From an uncultured Eudoraea sp. (GTDB taxonomy: Bacteria; Bacteroidota; Bacteroidia; Flavobacteriales; Flavobacteriaceae): a DNA stretch of 64,000 bases. The position numbers and the translations under genes are program-made. Shown piece after piece: positions 1 to 9,611 of the stretch; positions within the stretch are counted from its first letter, which is position 1; each line of letters starts with the position of its first letter. The notes below the pieces were generated by a model. The model saw nothing but the letters and a program-made list of their open reading frames with translations. It searched no databases and was not told the DNA's origin. The DNA is taken from positions 248,001 through 312,000 of the forward strand of contig NZ_CANLGX010000001.1 in NCBI RefSeq assembly GCF_947490415.1. Reading direction: 5' to 3'.

Positions 1-2997
1 ATTCATAATCCCGGAAACTGGACGACAGGAGCTACGCATGTAGATATTAACCATGATGGTTTACTTGACATTTATGTTTGTAAAGTCGCCAATTACCAGG
101 GAATGAAAGGCAGAAACCTGCTTTTTATAAACAAAGGCGCTAATGAAGAGGGCATTCCAAAATTTACCGAAGAGGCATCTTCCTATGGCCTTGATTTTAG
201 TGGGCTTTCAACTCAGGCTGCATTTCTTGATTTTGATCTGGATGGGGATCTGGATATGTATCTCTTAAATCATTCCGTGCATCCCAACAGAACTTATGGT
301 AAAGGATCGCAACGTTTAGAAATAGACTCACTTTCCGGTGATCGTCTCTATAGGAATGATGATGGAATGTATAAAGATGTTTCAAAAGAAGCTGGTATTT
401 TCCAGGGTAAAATTGGATATGGTTTAGGACTCGGAGTTAGTGATATTAATGACGATGGATATCCTGATATTTATGTAGGTAATGATTTTTTTGAAAATGA
501 TTATTTGTATATAAACCAAAGGGATGGAACCTTTAAAGAACTTATTTCATCAGATAACAGACGCCTGGGGCATACTACGCATTACTCAATGGGTAACGAC
601 CTGGCTGATGTAAACAATGATGGATTAACCGATATCCTTTCTTTAGATATGCTCCCGGAAGATTTGGAAACTTATAAAACATCCGGATTAGAGTATTCAT
701 TTCCAACCTACCAATACTATTTAAAAAATGGATACGCCCCTCAGTATATGCAAAATACCCTACACCTAAACCTAGGTACTGAAAATTTTAGTGAAATAGG
801 AAACTTAAGCGGGATTTCTGCTACAGAATGGTCATGGGGGGTTCTCACTGCAGATTATGACAATGATGGTTATAAAGATATTTACATATCCAATGGCATT
901 AAAGGGGCTACGAATGATATGGATTTTATAAGTTACATAGCCAATGAGAATATTCAAAAAAGAATAAGTGCAGGAATGTCCCAAACTGATATGGCTTTTA
1001 TTAAGGAATTACCCGAAAAGAAAGCTGCAAACTATCTCTTTAGGAATGACAAAAATCTTTCTTTTAAAAATGTTACTAAAGAATGGTATCATGAAGAAGC
1101 TTCATTCAGTAATGGCTGTGTTTATTCAGACCTGGATAATGATGGAGATCTGGACCTTGTGGTTAATAACCTTAATGAAGAGGCCTATCTTCTGGAAAAT
1201 AAGTCGGATTTAAATAAGGATAGCAATTACATTACGATCTCCTTAAATGGAGAAATGAAAAATAGGTTTGGTATTGGTGCCAAAGTGATGGCTTATACGG
1301 CATATGGAATTTTGAAACAAGAAAATTTTGTAAACAAAGGATATTTATCGGCTGTTTCCAATAAAATTCATCTGGGTGTTGGCCAAGTTACTTTAATAGA
1401 TTCCATAAGGGTAATATGGCCTGATGGGAAGTACCAAACAATAAGGTCTGTTAAATCAAATCAGGACCTGGTAATCGACGAACAATTTGCCCGTGGTAAT
1501 TTTTACAAAAAACCCTTATCCAAAAATAAAAGTTTCCTTGTCAACACTTCTGAAACATTAGATTTTAGGCATCAGGATCCTGCAACTCTTGAATTCAACA
1601 GAGATCCCCTGGTGCCCTTTGCAAATACAAATGAAGGTCCTGCCATTTCTGTATGCGATTTTAACAAGGATACCAGAGATGATCTATTCATTAGTGGTGC
1701 TAAGGGGCAAGCTTCCGCACTCTTTTTACAGGATAGTTTAGGTAAATTTATTAGTGTTCAGGAAGCTGTTTTTGCGCCGGATGCCATAAGCGAAGATGTG
1801 TCTCATGTATTTTTTGATGCCAACGGAGATCAATATGATGATTTATTGGTTGTTAGTGGCGGTAATGAATTTAAAAATGGCAAACCCCTTCAGCCAAGGC
1901 TATACCTGAATAATAAAGGTACCTTTAAAATAGATTCTATGGCATTTAGGAATATTCAACTTAACGCCTCAATGGTCACTGCCTCCGATTTTGATAATGA
2001 TGGGGATTTAGATATAACTATAGCTTCAGACCAGCTACCTTTGATATTTGGGGCTATTCCAAATCAATATTTACTTAAAAATGATGGCAAAGGTAATTTT
2101 GAAGATGTAACTGCAGAAAAAGCTCCGGAATTTCAAAAAATGGGGCTTGTCAAGGACTTACTATGGAGAGATATCGACGATAATGGATACAAAGACCTTT
2201 TGGTCGTTGGTTATTGGATGCCTGTATCTGTTTTTATGAATGATGGCACTAAATTGAAATTGCAAAATAACAATGGCCTCGATTTTACCAATGGTTGGTG
2301 GAATACCATTATAGCGGACGATTTTGATAATGATGGAGATACAGACTTGGTCTGTGGAAATTGGGGTCTGAATACTAAATTAAAAGCATCTAAACAATTC
2401 CCGGTATCACTCTATAGCTTTGATTTTGATGAAAACGGTACTGTAGATCCTATTGTTACCTACTTCCATAAGGATAAAGAAACCCCGTTTGCATCCAAGG
2501 ATGAGTTGGTAAAGCAAATGCCTTATTTAAATAAAGAATACCTCTCATATAGGAATTTTGCAAAGGCCAGCCTGGAAGATCTTTTTACTGCCAGCAAATT
2601 AAGTAAGGCCAGTAAAATGTATGCATATGAATTAGCTAGCTGTTATTTTGAAAACGATGGTAATGGCACATTTAAAAAGAAGCTATTACCACCTATTGCA
2701 CAGGCCTCTTCTATAAAGGCCATAGCCGTTGATGACTTTAACAAAGATGGGTTTCAGGATATGTTAATTGTAGGTAATAATTATGAAATTAGCACCCAAT
2801 TAGGTAGGATGGATGCCTTGCATGGCGTAATTTTGCAAAATGATCAAAAAGGAGGTTTTGTAAAGGTTAACCAGCAGAATTTCGATGTTCCGGGACCGGC
2901 AAGAGATCTTAAAAATATTACTATAGCAGGACGTGACTACTACATTGTAACCATTAATAATGATTCTCCTATTATTTTGGCAAAAAATAACGAATAA
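1..2997 (+). CDS. VCBS/FG-GAP repeat protein with ASPIC/UnbV domain (5' end cut by the window)
   Basis: The reading frame is open from base 1, so the ATG at 103 is internal and the true start lies left of the window. The product is built of Asp-rich calcium-binding repeats of the form DxNxDGxxDIY and DxDNDGDLDL, as in FG-GAP/VCBS beta-propellers, in two blocks. Between them, at codons about 420-495 of the visible part, is an ASPIC/UnbV segment with the signatures FGIGAKV, DSIRVIWPDG and SNQDLVI. Its two downstream paralogues are lipoproteins, so this one probably is too, but its N-terminus is not visible. The stop is 5 bases before the next gene, which suggests one operon. The family is extracellular or surface-exposed and the ligand is unknown. 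Confidence 0.9.
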   Translation: MHNPGNWTTGATHVDINHDGLLDIYVCKVANYQGMKGRNLLFINKGANEEGIPKFTEEASSYGLDFSGLSTQAAFLDFDLDGDLDMYLLNHSVHPNRTYGKGSQRLEIDSLSGDRLYRNDDGMYKDVSKEAGIFQGKIGYGLGLGVSDINDDGYPDIYVGNDFFENDYLYINQRDGTFKELISSDNRRLGHTTHYSMGNDLADVNNDGLTDILSLDMLPEDLETYKTSGLEYSFPTYQYYLKNGYAPQYMQNTLHLNLGTENFSEIGNLSGISATEWSWGVLTADYDNDGYKDIYISNGIKGATNDMDFISYIANENIQKRISAGMSQTDMAFIKELPEKKAANYLFRNDKNLSFKNVTKEWYHEEASFSNGCVYSDLDNDGDLDLVVNNLNEEAYLLENKSDLNKDSNYITISLNGEMKNRFGIGAKVMAYTAYGILKQENFVNKGYLSAVSNKIHLGVGQVTLIDSIRVIWPDGKYQTIRSVKSNQDLVIDEQFARGNFYKKPLSKNKSFLVNTSETLDFRHQDPATLEFNRDPLVPFANTNEGPAISVCDFNKDTRDDLFISGAKGQASALFLQDSLGKFISVQEAVFAPDAISEDVSHVFFDANGDQYDDLLVVSGGNEFKNGKPLQPRLYLNNKGTFKIDSMAFRNIQLNASMVTASDFDNDGDLDITIASDQLPLIFGAIPNQYLLKNDGKGNFEDVTAEKAPEFQKMGLVKDLLWRDIDDNGYKDLLVVGYWMPVSVFMNDGTKLKLQNNNGLDFTNGWWNTIIADDFDNDGDTDLVCGNWGLNTKLKASKQFPVSLYSFDFDENGTVDPIVTYFHKDKETPFASKDELVKQMPYLNKEYLSYRNFAKASLEDLFTASKLSKASKMYAYELASCYFENDGNGTFKKKLLPPIAQASSIKAIAVDDFNKDGFQDMLIVGNNYEISTQLGRMDALHGVILQNDQKGGFVKVNQQNFDVPGPARDLKNITIAGRDYYIVTINNDSPIILAKNNE

Positions 2998-3002
2998 ACT
3001 AT

Positions 3003-6000
3003 ATGATAATATCAGGATTAAAAAGAATAGCAGGTCTTATACTTTTACTTTCAATTACCATATCGTGTAATTCAGAAAAGGAAAATTCTAAGGATGATAC
3101 AAATATTCAAAAAACACTCTTTACACTTCTGCCTTCGGAGCAAACGGGCATTGACTTCCTTAACAAAGTTGAAAATCAAAAAAACTTCAACATCTTTAAA
3201 TATAGAAATTTCTATAATGGCGGCGGAGTAGCCATTGGGGATATCAACAATGATGGATTGGCCGATATTTATATGACCGGCAATATGGTTTCCAACAGAC
3301 TTTACCTCAATAAAGGCGGTTTAAAATTTGAAGATATCTCAGAAAAAGCCGGAGTTAAAGGATCCAAACCGTGGTCTACGGGAGTTGTTATGGTTGATAT
3401 AAACCAGGATGGGTTGCTCGACATCTATGTGAGTAACGCGGGTAATATGAAGGCAAATAATCATGATAATGACCTTTATATAAATAATGGTGACCTCACT
3501 TTTACTGAAATGGCCTCGGATTATAATTTGGCCAAAACAGGGTTTTCTACCCATGCCTCGTTCTTTGATTATGATAAAGATGGGGATCTGGATGCATATA
3601 TCCTCAACAATAGCAACATTCCTGTAAGTAGTTTGGGTTATGCAGAACAAAGAAATACCAGAGCTCAGGACTGGGAAGGTGTCCCCGATATTTTTAAGGG
3701 TGTTGGAGATATGCTTTTGAGGAATGATAATGGAAAATTTGTTGATGTAAGTGAAGAAGCAGGGATCTATGGAAGTCTGATTGGATTCGGATTAGGGGTT
3801 ATGATTACTGATATCAATAAAGACCTGTATCCGGATATCTACGTGTCTAATGATTTTTATGAACGGGATTATCTATACATTAACAATCAGGATGGTACTT
3901 TTAATGAGGAGATCAAAGATTGGACTTCCCATCTCTCTTTATCCGCAATGGGTATTGACATCTCGGATATTAATAATGACGGTAACGCCGATATTTTTAT
4001 CACAGATATGCTTCCGGAACCTGATCATAGGGTAAAGTCGGTTATGGAATTTGAGGGTTACAATATTTATAAATTAAAACAAAGCAAGGACTTTTATCAA
4101 CAGTACATTCAAAACACACTTCAGCTAAATAACGGGAACGGATCGTTTTCAGAAATTGCCTATTTCAGCGGAGTAGATGCCACAGATTGGAGTTGGGCCG
4201 GACTTCTTTTTGATATGGACAATGACGGACTTAGGGATATTTATATTACCAATGGCATGAATCACGATCTTACGGACCTGGACTTTAACGATTTTTTTGC
4301 CAATGAAATCATTCAGAAAATGGTGCTTACCGGGAAGAAAGAGTCTATAGATTCTATCATCAATAAAATGCCTATCCGACCCCAACCCAATTATGCCTAT
4401 AAAAATAATGGAGATCTAACATTTTCGAATGCTAATAAAGATTGGGGATTCGAAATACCCAGTTTATCCAATGGTGCTGCATATGGAGATCTCGACAATG
4501 ACGGGGATCTGGATATTGTGGTCAATAATGTCAATATGGAGTCCTTTGTTTATGAAAACAATGCTACTTCGCTCACGGAAAACAACTATATAAAACTAAA
4601 ATTTGAAGGTGCAAAAGAGAATAAATTTGCTGTTGGAACAACAGTGATGCTTTACTATGACAAAAATATAATATTACAAGAATTAGTGCCCTCCAGGGGG
4701 TTTCAATCTTCTATGGACCATGTAATGACCATAGGTTTAGGCAAATTCAAAACCATTGATTCTCTGAGGGTTATTTGGCCTGACGATAAAACGGTAAAGT
4801 TAGAAAACGTTGTTGCTAATCAATTCTTAACCATTAAACATTCTGATGCCGAGGAGGTATATACCCCTATTATTAAAGAAAAGAAATCTACATTATTAAA
4901 AGAAATCCCAAATAATCAACTTATTGCTCATAAAGAGAATGTATATAATGATTTTGATTATGAAGGCCTTATCTATAAGAAACTGTCACAGGAAGGGCCG
5001 GCCCTTGCTGTAGGTGATATTAATGGAGATGGCAACGAGGATGTCTTTATCGGAGGAGCTAAAAATGAGTCTGGGATTGTCTACCAACATAGTGGAAATG
5101 GAATGTTAAAAGTTACAAATCAAAACTCGTTAGAAAAAGATGCCGAATATGAAGATACGGCTGCCGCTTTTTTTGATGCTGACGGGGATTCGGATTTAGA
5201 TCTTATTGTTGGTTCAGGTGGGAATCAGGTTGGTGAAGAAAAAAACTATAGGGCACGACTATATTTAAATAATGGTAAAGGCACTTTTGTAAAGTCCTCA
5301 GAAAAACTTCCTTCAACTTTCACGAATATTTCGATCATAGCTCCTTTAGACTATGATAATGATGGTGATACTGATCTATTTATAGGCTCCAGAAGTGTAG
5401 TAGGTACTTATGGAATTGATCCAGATCATTTGTTATTGGAAAATAAGGGTGATGGCACTTTTGAAAATGTAACAGAAAGAAATGCCTATGACCTTAAAGA
5501 TGCCGGAATGATTACAGACGCCGTTTGGGCAGATATGGATGGGGATTCTAAAAAAGATCTGATTATTGTGGCGGATTGGGGTACTCCGAAGATTTTTAAT
5601 AATTCGGGCCGACGCTTGTCCAGGAAGGCTTCCATGCTCGATAGCCTTCATGGATGGTGGAATGTAGTAGAAGCCGTGGATATAGATAAAGATGGAGATA
5701 ACGATCTGATCTTAGGCAATCAGGGAGCTAACCTCCACTATAGGCCTGCTATGGATAGACCAATGAAGATGTGGGTTAATGATTTTGATGAAAATGGTAC
5801 CATTGAACAGATAGTTACCCAGAATATTGATGGGAAGGACTATCCTCATCATCAGAAAAAGGATTTAACCACTCAAATGGTAGCATTAAAAAAGCAAAAC
5901 TTAAAGGCTTCTGAATATTCCAAAAAAACCATATCTGAGTTATTCCCTGTACAAATTATAGAGAACTCAATTATGAAAAAATCGGTCATCTCAGAATCCA

Positions 6001-6362
6001 TTATTGCCGTTAATGAAGGTGACGGCAATTTTACGGTAATAAAACTTCCCTCAAGGAGTCAATTGTCTTGTATTTGCGGTATTACATGTGCAGATGTAAA
6101 TAGCGATGGTAATTTAGACCTGATAATGGGAGGTAATGATTTTGAATTTAAACCGCAGTATTCCAGATTAGATGCCAATTACGGTAATGTTCTGCTAGGC
6201 GATGGTGCATTGGGCTTTGAATGGCAGGACTATGATACCAGTGGTTTCTTTATACGGGACGAGATTAAGCATTTGAAGCAGTTTAAAGATAAAACGGGAA
6301 AGACTTTTATTATCGTTGCTATCAATGAGAAAAAACCTAAGATATTTGAACTCAATGAATAA
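3003..6362 (+). CDS. VCBS/ASPIC-UnbV (CRTAC1-type) lipoprotein, second of three
   Basis: This is a 1119-residue protein with a lipoprotein signal peptide ending in the lipobox ITISC at about residue 22. VCBS/FG-GAP propeller repeats fill residues about 60-520 (for example DINNDGLADIY and DYDKDGDLDAY). An ASPIC/UnbV segment follows at about 540-612 (FAVGTTVM, RGFQSSMDHVMTIGLGK, DSLRVIWPDD), and then a second repeat block runs to the C-terminus. It is collinear with the genes on both sides, which indicates tandem duplication. The start is 5 bases after the previous stop and its last 8 bases overlap the next gene. Ca2+ binding is inferred from the Asp motifs. The substrate or partner is unknown. 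Confidence 0.92.
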   Translation: MIISGLKRIAGLILLLSITISCNSEKENSKDDTNIQKTLFTLLPSEQTGIDFLNKVENQKNFNIFKYRNFYNGGGVAIGDINNDGLADIYMTGNMVSNRLYLNKGGLKFEDISEKAGVKGSKPWSTGVVMVDINQDGLLDIYVSNAGNMKANNHDNDLYINNGDLTFTEMASDYNLAKTGFSTHASFFDYDKDGDLDAYILNNSNIPVSSLGYAEQRNTRAQDWEGVPDIFKGVGDMLLRNDNGKFVDVSEEAGIYGSLIGFGLGVMITDINKDLYPDIYVSNDFYERDYLYINNQDGTFNEEIKDWTSHLSLSAMGIDISDINNDGNADIFITDMLPEPDHRVKSVMEFEGYNIYKLKQSKDFYQQYIQNTLQLNNGNGSFSEIAYFSGVDATDWSWAGLLFDMDNDGLRDIYITNGMNHDLTDLDFNDFFANEIIQKMVLTGKKESIDSIINKMPIRPQPNYAYKNNGDLTFSNANKDWGFEIPSLSNGAAYGDLDNDGDLDIVVNNVNMESFVYENNATSLTENNYIKLKFEGAKENKFAVGTTVMLYYDKNIILQELVPSRGFQSSMDHVMTIGLGKFKTIDSLRVIWPDDKTVKLENVVANQFLTIKHSDAEEVYTPIIKEKKSTLLKEIPNNQLIAHKENVYNDFDYEGLIYKKLSQEGPALAVGDINGDGNEDVFIGGAKNESGIVYQHSGNGMLKVTNQNSLEKDAEYEDTAAAFFDADGDSDLDLIVGSGGNQVGEEKNYRARLYLNNGKGTFVKSSEKLPSTFTNISIIAPLDYDNDGDTDLFIGSRSVVGTYGIDPDHLLLENKGDGTFENVTERNAYDLKDAGMITDAVWADMDGDSKKDLIIVADWGTPKIFNNSGRRLSRKASMLDSLHGWWNVVEAVDIDKDGDNDLILGNQGANLHYRPAMDRPMKMWVNDFDENGTIEQIVTQNIDGKDYPHHQKKDLTTQMVALKKQNLKASEYSKKTISELFPVQIIENSIMKKSVISESIIAVNEGDGNFTVIKLPSRSQLSCICGITCADVNSDGNLDLIMGGNDFEFKPQYSRLDANYGNVLLGDGALGFEWQDYDTSGFFIRDEIKHLKQFKDKTGKTFIIVAINEKKPKIFELNE

Positions 6363-9300
6363 ATTTCTAATAGGTATTCTTTTAATTTTAATAGTGATAG
6401 GTTGTGGTTCCAAGGAAGGTGAGTTATTTTATAATCCAACTCCCAAAGAAACGGGATTGTTGTTTGAAAATACACTTACAGAAACAGACGATCTCAACAT
6501 ATTGGATTACCTGTATTTCTATAATGGCGGGGGTGTAAGCACAGGTGACATTAATAACGACGGCCTTGCAGATATCTTCTTCTCCGGAAATATGGTTAAG
6601 AATAAACTATATCTGAACAAAGGAGGACTCAAATTTGAAGATATTACAGAACAAGCGGGTGTGGCTGGCAATAGCACCTGGAATACAGGAACCGTAATGG
6701 GTGATGTGAATGGTGACGGCCTATTGGATATCTATGTATGTGCTGTGGTTGGGATTAACGGTTTTGACGGTTACAACGAACTTTTTATCAATCAGGGAGA
6801 TTCAACTTTTGTAGAAAGCGCTGAGGAATATGGTCTGGATTTTGATTCTTTTAGTTCTTCGGCTACATTTTTAGATTATGACCTTGATGGTGATCTGGAT
6901 ATCTACCTTCTAAATCATGCGGTACATACTCAGGAATCTTTTGGTAAGGCAGATCTTCGATATAAAAGGAATTACCAGACCGGAGACAGGTTACTTCGAA
7001 ATGAAAATGGAAAATTCATTGATGTAAGTGAAGAGGCTGGCATCTATGGTGGTGTAAATGGATATGGCCTGAGCGTTGCCGTTTCGGATTTTAATCAGGA
7101 TGGATACCCGGATATCTACGTGGGCAATGATTTTCATGAAGATGATTACTATTACCTGAATAATGGTGACGGGACCTTTACTGAAGGTATTAAGAAGTAT
7201 TTTGGGCATACCACCAGATTCTCTATGGGTACAGATGTTGCAGATATTAATCATGACGGATGGCCGGATATTCTGTCTTTAGATATGCTTCCCGAAGATG
7301 AAACCGTTCTTAAATCTTCAGAAGGAGATGACAATATTCAAACGCAGAAATTAAGAATCGAAAAGTTTGGTTACCACTACCAGTTTACAAGAAATATGCT
7401 GCATTTAAACCAACCGGGAAGTAGCTTCGCTGAAATAGCTTTATACAGCGGTATTGCTGCTACAGACTGGAGTTGGAGCGGACTTTTTGGAGATTATGAC
7501 CAGGATGGGGAACAAGATTTATTCATATCCAACGGTATCCCTAAACGCCCCAATGATCTCGATTTTATAAATTTTGCGTCCAACGACCAGATTAAGAAAA
7601 AGATTAACAACACAAAACTGGTAGATCAACAGGCTCTTAATATGATGCCTTCGGCTAAGGTGCATAACTACCTGTTTAAAGGAACATCTGATCTATTATT
7701 CGAGGACAAATCAGGATCATGGATTGTTAATGACACGCTTATTTCCGGGGCTACCGCGGTAGCGGATTTTGACAATGACGGAGATCTGGATCTTGTAACC
7801 AATAATATAAATAGCCCTGCCAGTATATATATCAATAAAACGGATGGGAATAACAACTACCTGAAAATTAAGCTAAAGTATTCATCTCTGAATTCATTTG
7901 GTATTGGAACTAAATTGTTCTCGTACCATAATGGTATTCTGCAATATAAGGAATTATACCCTGTCAGGGGATTTCAATCATCTTCGGAACCTATAATTCA
8001 TTTTGGTTATGGTAAATCCAAGACGATAGATTCTCTAAAAATAATCTGGCCTGATGGCCAATTTCAGAATCTAAAAAACGTAAATACCAATCAAACAATA
8101 AGTATTTCACCAGAAAATACAAGCCCTTTTGATTATGGATCGCTTCAGCCTTTAAAGATTCAAATCTTTAAAGAGGTTCAAGATAATCTTGGGATCAACT
8201 TTACACATAAGGAAGATAATTATGTGGATTTCAACAGACAAAAACTTATCCCCTATCAAATATCCGACAGGGGGCCGGCAACGGCAATTGGAGATATTAA
8301 TAATGATGGTAAAGCTGACATTTTCTTTGGAGGCTCCAAATTTATTCCTTCCAGAATCTTTTTACAGACAGACTCTTTGTATATGGAAGAAATAATCCCT
8401 GAAATTTTCAGAGATAGCATAAAAGAAGATGTTGCAGCCGTTATTGCGGATTTTACTTCCAATGGCAAAGCTGATTTATTTTTGGGTTCCGGGGGTGCTG
8501 ATTTCTATAATAAAATGACCCCTTTGTTAGATACTTATTATGTTCAAAACGATTCCGTTTTTGAAACCGCCGTACTTCCTGAATATTTTGAGAATGCTTC
8601 CGTAATAGAAGTCAATGACTTTGATAGTGATGGGGACCTGGACATTTTTGTTGGCAACCAGGCAGTATCCAATGACTTTGGCAAAATTCCTCTTTCGTAT
8701 CTTCTGAAAAATAATAATGGCCAATTTACCATTGAAAATAACAAAGGATTACAAAATGCAGGGATGATTACAGATGCCTTGTGGGAGGATTTTAATGGAG
8801 ACGGTCTTCAGGATCTCATCGTGGTAGGCGAATGGATGTCTCCTAAATTTTTTGCCAATATCAATGGTGAACTTGTTGAAAAGAAAGTATTAGACAAGGA
8901 AATAAATGGCCTTTGGCAAAGTGTTACGGTTTTTGATATTGATGGGGATGGTGACAAGGATTATCTATTGGGAAATTGGGGAGTAAATAATAAGTTCAGG
9001 GCATCTGAAGACTTCCCCCTAAGGATGTATTATTCAGATTTTGATGATAACGGAAGTACCGAAACTATTGTTGCTATTCCTAAAAACGGAAAATATTTTC
9101 CACTTGAAGGATTAGATGGTATTGCCGGACAAATAGTAGCGTTACGTAAAAAATTTACCAATTACCGTGATTTTGCGGGCAAAACCATGGAGCAGATATT
9201 TGATAAAAAAACACTGGCTAACGCAACTGTTTTAAACGTATCTGAATTGAGATCAGGATACCTCGAGAATAAAAATGGTAAGTTTACCTTTGTGCCATTT

Positions 9301-9609
9301 GAAATGGATTTACAGTTGGCCCCTATCATGGATTTTCTTGCTTTCGATTTTGATCAGGATGGAATCGAAGAAGTTTTGGCCGCAGGCAATTATTTTGGGG
9401 TTAAACCTTACCATGGACGTTTTGGTTCATTTCCCGGGGCTATGATAAAAAGCAAAAATGACGTAATTTTGGGACATAAGATGGGGCTGGATCTTTCACA
9501 AAAATCAACACGTCATCTTAATATAATTACTTTAAACAACCAACCTTATTTACTGGCAACCTTCAATAACGAGAAGGCCCGCGTTTATGCATTAATAAAA
9601 CAAAACTGA
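6355..9609 (+). CDS. VCBS/ASPIC-UnbV (CRTAC1-type) lipoprotein, third of three
   Basis: I chose the ATG at 6355 rather than one at 6316 because it starts directly with a lipoprotein signal (lipobox VIGC at residues 14-17) and overlaps the preceding stop by ATGAATAA, a typical translational-coupling arrangement. The protein has 1084 residues. An N-terminal VCBS block (DINNDGLADIF, DVNGDGLLDIY, DYDLDGDLDIY) is followed by ASPIC/UnbV at about 512-584 (FGIGTKLF, DSLKIIWPDGQ) and a second VCBS block. It shares its architecture with the two upstream genes along the whole length. A haloperoxidase-like lipoprotein gene starts 2 bases after its stop, so the four are very likely co-transcribed. Confidence 0.92.
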   Translation: MNKFLIGILLILIVIGCGSKEGELFYNPTPKETGLLFENTLTETDDLNILDYLYFYNGGGVSTGDINNDGLADIFFSGNMVKNKLYLNKGGLKFEDITEQAGVAGNSTWNTGTVMGDVNGDGLLDIYVCAVVGINGFDGYNELFINQGDSTFVESAEEYGLDFDSFSSSATFLDYDLDGDLDIYLLNHAVHTQESFGKADLRYKRNYQTGDRLLRNENGKFIDVSEEAGIYGGVNGYGLSVAVSDFNQDGYPDIYVGNDFHEDDYYYLNNGDGTFTEGIKKYFGHTTRFSMGTDVADINHDGWPDILSLDMLPEDETVLKSSEGDDNIQTQKLRIEKFGYHYQFTRNMLHLNQPGSSFAEIALYSGIAATDWSWSGLFGDYDQDGEQDLFISNGIPKRPNDLDFINFASNDQIKKKINNTKLVDQQALNMMPSAKVHNYLFKGTSDLLFEDKSGSWIVNDTLISGATAVADFDNDGDLDLVTNNINSPASIYINKTDGNNNYLKIKLKYSSLNSFGIGTKLFSYHNGILQYKELYPVRGFQSSSEPIIHFGYGKSKTIDSLKIIWPDGQFQNLKNVNTNQTISISPENTSPFDYGSLQPLKIQIFKEVQDNLGINFTHKEDNYVDFNRQKLIPYQISDRGPATAIGDINNDGKADIFFGGSKFIPSRIFLQTDSLYMEEIIPEIFRDSIKEDVAAVIADFTSNGKADLFLGSGGADFYNKMTPLLDTYYVQNDSVFETAVLPEYFENASVIEVNDFDSDGDLDIFVGNQAVSNDFGKIPLSYLLKNNNGQFTIENNKGLQNAGMITDALWEDFNGDGLQDLIVVGEWMSPKFFANINGELVEKKVLDKEINGLWQSVTVFDIDGDGDKDYLLGNWGVNNKFRASEDFPLRMYYSDFDDNGSTETIVAIPKNGKYFPLEGLDGIAGQIVALRKKFTNYRDFAGKTMEQIFDKKTLANATVLNVSELRSGYLENKNGKFTFVPFEMDLQLAPIMDFLAFDFDQDGIEEVLAAGNYFGVKPYHGRFGSFPGAMIKSKNDVILGHKMGLDLSQKSTRHLNIITLNNQPYLLATFNNEKARVYALIKQN

Positions 9610-9611
9610 AA

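Noticed and set aside
103-2997. A complete gene starting at ATG 103
   Set aside because: The frame is open back to base 1 and the codons before 103 encode the same Asp-rich repeat (VDINHDGLLDIYV), so the gene is cut by the window.
1-9609. DNA-level repeats in the first three genes as a possible mobile or recombination array
   Set aside because: They are the coding repeats of VCBS/FG-GAP propellers (Asp-Gly motifs) and gene-level paralogy. There are no terminal repeats or transposase.
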